A stretch of 7,138 nt of DNA, from NCBI GenBank assembly GCA_021823425.1, contig JAKANX010000049.1, positions 1 to 7,138 of the forward strand, in the 5' to 3' direction. This document shows, one piece after another, positions 6,647 to 7,138 of this stretch. Position numbers and translations under genes: made by a program. The notes beneath the pieces are model-generated. The model had not been told where the DNA came from. It ran no database searches and worked only from the letters and a program-made list of their open reading frames with translations. Each line of letters begins with the position of its first letter. Within the stretch, counting starts at the first letter, position 1. This stretch comes from Microcaldota archaeon. GTDB lineage: Archaea > Micrarchaeota > Micrarchaeia > Anstonellales > Bilamarchaeaceae.

Positions 6647-6653
6647 CCCACCC
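6647..6653 (-). promoter_or_regulatory. Ribosome binding site that supports the TTG start of glnA
   Basis: The minus strand reads GGGTGGG, three bases before the TTG at 6643. Its GGTG core partly matches archaeal Shine-Dalgarno sequences. Together with the match to the E. coli N-terminus, and the TATA box that leaves no room for the ATG at 6691 to be transcribed from that promoter, it supports TTG initiation. Confidence 0.5.
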
Positions 6654-6694
6654 TTGAAACGGTTGTTTTCAAAGCAATCATTTTTCCGCATGCT

Positions 6695-6702
6695 ATTTAA
6701 AT
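6695..6702 (-). promoter_or_regulatory. Proximal TATA box for glnA
   Basis: ATTTAAAT is a palindromic A/T box. A start about 26 bp downstream would fall near 6672 and leave a leader of roughly 28 nt that contains the GGGTGGG site before the TTG. That is a coherent promoter, leader and start arrangement for glnA. Confidence 0.5.
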
Positions 6703-6736
6703 TCTCTTGAAAAAATACCGGATGTTTGTTCGGAAG

Positions 6737-6745
6737 ATTTATAAC
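6737..6745 (-). promoter_or_regulatory. Distal TATA-like element upstream of glnA
   Basis: The minus strand reads GTTATAAAT, about 95 bp before the glnA TTG. It could be a second glnA promoter, as expected for a nitrogen-regulated gene, giving a leader of about 70 nt. On the plus strand the same bases read ATTTATAAC, sharing the eight bases TTTATAAC with the metallopeptidase TATA box at 6873-6880, so its direction is uncertain. Confidence 0.35.
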
Positions 6746-6867
6746 AATTGATTTCAAACGTGCTGGAATTCGCTGCGGCGGGGCGCGGAAAGCGAACACG
6801 GCGCAAGGCGCGCGCACGGGGGCGCGGGCGAAATGCAATTAAATGCGCGAGGCAAAAGCTGGATGAT

Positions 6868-6879
6868 GAAAGTTTATAA
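6868..6879 (+). promoter_or_regulatory. BRE and TATA box for the metallopeptidase gene
   Basis: GAAAG followed by TTTATAA is a good match to an archaeal TFB-recognition element plus TATA box. Transcription should start near 6902, leaving a leader of about 42 nt before the ATG at 6944. Unlike most other genes here, this one is predicted to carry a real 5' leader. Confidence 0.6.
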
Positions 6880-6900
6880 CGCGGGGGTGAAGGGGAATCA

Positions 6901-6943
6901 AGGAAAAACCGCGAGGGGGCAGCGCCCCCTATGAGGTTGTCCT
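6901..6943 (+). promoter_or_regulatory. Structured 5' leader with a GC hairpin beside the ribosome binding site
   Basis: AGGGGGC (6914-6920) and GCCCCCT (6924-6930) form a perfect 7-bp stem with a 3-nt loop. Two shorter collinear stems can extend it: AACC (6907-6910) with GGTT (6935-6938), and AGG (6901-6903) with CCT (6941-6943). The middle stem pairs part of the GAGGT ribosome binding site and the outer one reaches the base before the start codon. The pairing is visible; any control of translation is inferred. Confidence 0.4.
6933..6937 (+). promoter_or_regulatory. Ribosome binding site for the metallopeptidase gene
   Basis: GAGGT lies 6 nt before the ATG at 6944 and matches the archaeal Shine-Dalgarno core. 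An in-frame stop at 6932-6934 rules out a longer N-terminus, so 6944 is the first possible ATG in this frame. Confidence 0.6.
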
Positions 6944-7138
6944 ATGGATGTGGAGAACGCGCCGGACATACAGGAGAGGATAGACCGCATACTGGACGTG
7001 CTGGACATGCGGCACATAATCGGCGCGCGGATAATATGCATGCGGAGCACGAACGCGAAGGCGAACGCGTACGCGCGCATATGGAACCTTCCCAAGATAT
7101 GGCAGAAGGCGCTGGAAGTGAACCCGTTTTACGTGATT
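6944..7138 (+). CDS. Putative zinc metallopeptidase (archaeal/phage metallopeptidase family), N-terminal part only
   Basis: Sixty-five codons run from ATG at 6944 to the right edge without a stop. After a charged helix (residues 8-22), the block IICMRSTNAKANAYARIW (30-47) and then LPKIWQKALEVNPFYVI (49-65) match the start of a small archaeal family of putative metallopeptidases, related to the phage metallopeptidase family. In relatives the corresponding segment reads roughly V-C-x-R-S-x-x-S-x-A-x-A-R-I-W, and the chain continues into a conserved zinc-binding HExxH helix. That motif lies beyond the window, so activity cannot be checked. The physiological substrate of the family is unknown to me. 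Isoleucine is written almost only as ATA here, unlike glnA or metG. A parallel open frame from ATG 6931 is Arg/His/Gly-rich and is a shadow. The gene is divergent from glnA. Confidence 0.8.
   Translation, partial: MDVENAPDIQERIDRILDVLDMRHIIGARIICMRSTNAKANAYARIWNLPKIWQKALEVNPFYVI

Larger units (their letters stand above)
6644..6943. other. Divergent intergenic region between glnA and the metallopeptidase gene
   Basis: This 300-bp stretch separates two divergent genes. From left to right it holds the glnA leader, two glnA-side TATA candidates (6695-6702 and 6737-6745), a G/C-rich block at about 6765-6835 with no gene-like signal, then the rightward promoter (6868-6879) and a structured leader (6901-6943). 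I found no tRNA and no paired C/D-box motifs. An ATGATGA at 6863-6869 matches a C box but no CTGA follows it. A 65-residue leftward extension of glnA through 6838 is open but unlike any glutamine synthetase N-terminus. Confidence 0.7.

Noticed and set aside
6765..6835. G/C-rich block that might be a small RNA or replication signal
   Set aside because: I could not find stable paired arms, repeats of origin type or a promoter clearly aimed at it. Composition alone is not enough.
6863..6869. ATGATGA resembling a C box of a C/D guide RNA
   Set aside because: No CTGA D box or paired C'/D' motifs follow within the next 70 nt, and the site overlaps the promoter elements at 6868-6879.
6931..7138. 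Alternative ATG at 6931 opening a frame to the right edge
   Set aside because: The product is Arg/His/Gly-rich without family resemblance, while the frame from 6944 matches a known metallopeptidase family and has a ribosome binding site.

Overview
The window looks like a piece of a GC-rich archaeal chromosome, most likely from a small-genome DPANN-type lineage (Micrarchaeota or Diapherotrites would fit). The evidence is a HerA-type ATPase, TATA-box promoters placed about 25-28 bp upstream of start codons (leaderless initiation), a secreted beta-helix protein packed with N-glycosylation sequons, and an archaeal-type putative metallopeptidase. Two housekeeping enzymes, methionyl-tRNA synthetase and glutamine synthetase, have a bacterial look, which is common in such lineages. 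The lineage assignment is inference, because there is no rRNA or marker set in the window.

Layout, left to right. 1-1195 (minus): N-terminal 398 residues of a secreted right-handed beta-helix protein with very regular 22-residue coils; its C-terminus lies off the left edge. 1230-1415 (minus): a 61-residue coiled-coil protein directly behind metG. 1420-2964 (minus): methionyl-tRNA synthetase, GTG start. 2965-3025: a compact divergent promoter. 3026-3595 (plus): class I SAM-dependent methyltransferase. 3622-5160 (minus): HerA-like hexameric ATPase, converging on the methyltransferase. 5246-6643 (minus): glutamine synthetase type I, best read from a TTG start. 6644-6943: a 300-bp divergent intergenic region with promoters for both sides and a hairpin-containing leader. 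6944-7138 (plus): the first 65 residues of a putative metallopeptidase that runs off the right edge; it is easy to miss because it has no stop in the window.

The genes do not form one pathway. metG and the small coiled-coil gene are the only convincing operon (4-nt gap). HerA, the methyltransferase, the surface protein and the metallopeptidase each have their own plausible promoter, and glutamine synthetase has two candidates. Coding density is high and I see no mobile element, CRISPR array, tRNA or rRNA.

I do not see a clear new multi-gene system. The points most worth a second look are the sequon-dense 22-residue beta-helix, the coiled-coil partner of metG, the structured leader of the metallopeptidase gene, the single TATA-containing block between metG and the methyltransferase, and a retained tyrosine at the bacterial adenylylation position of glutamine synthetase.
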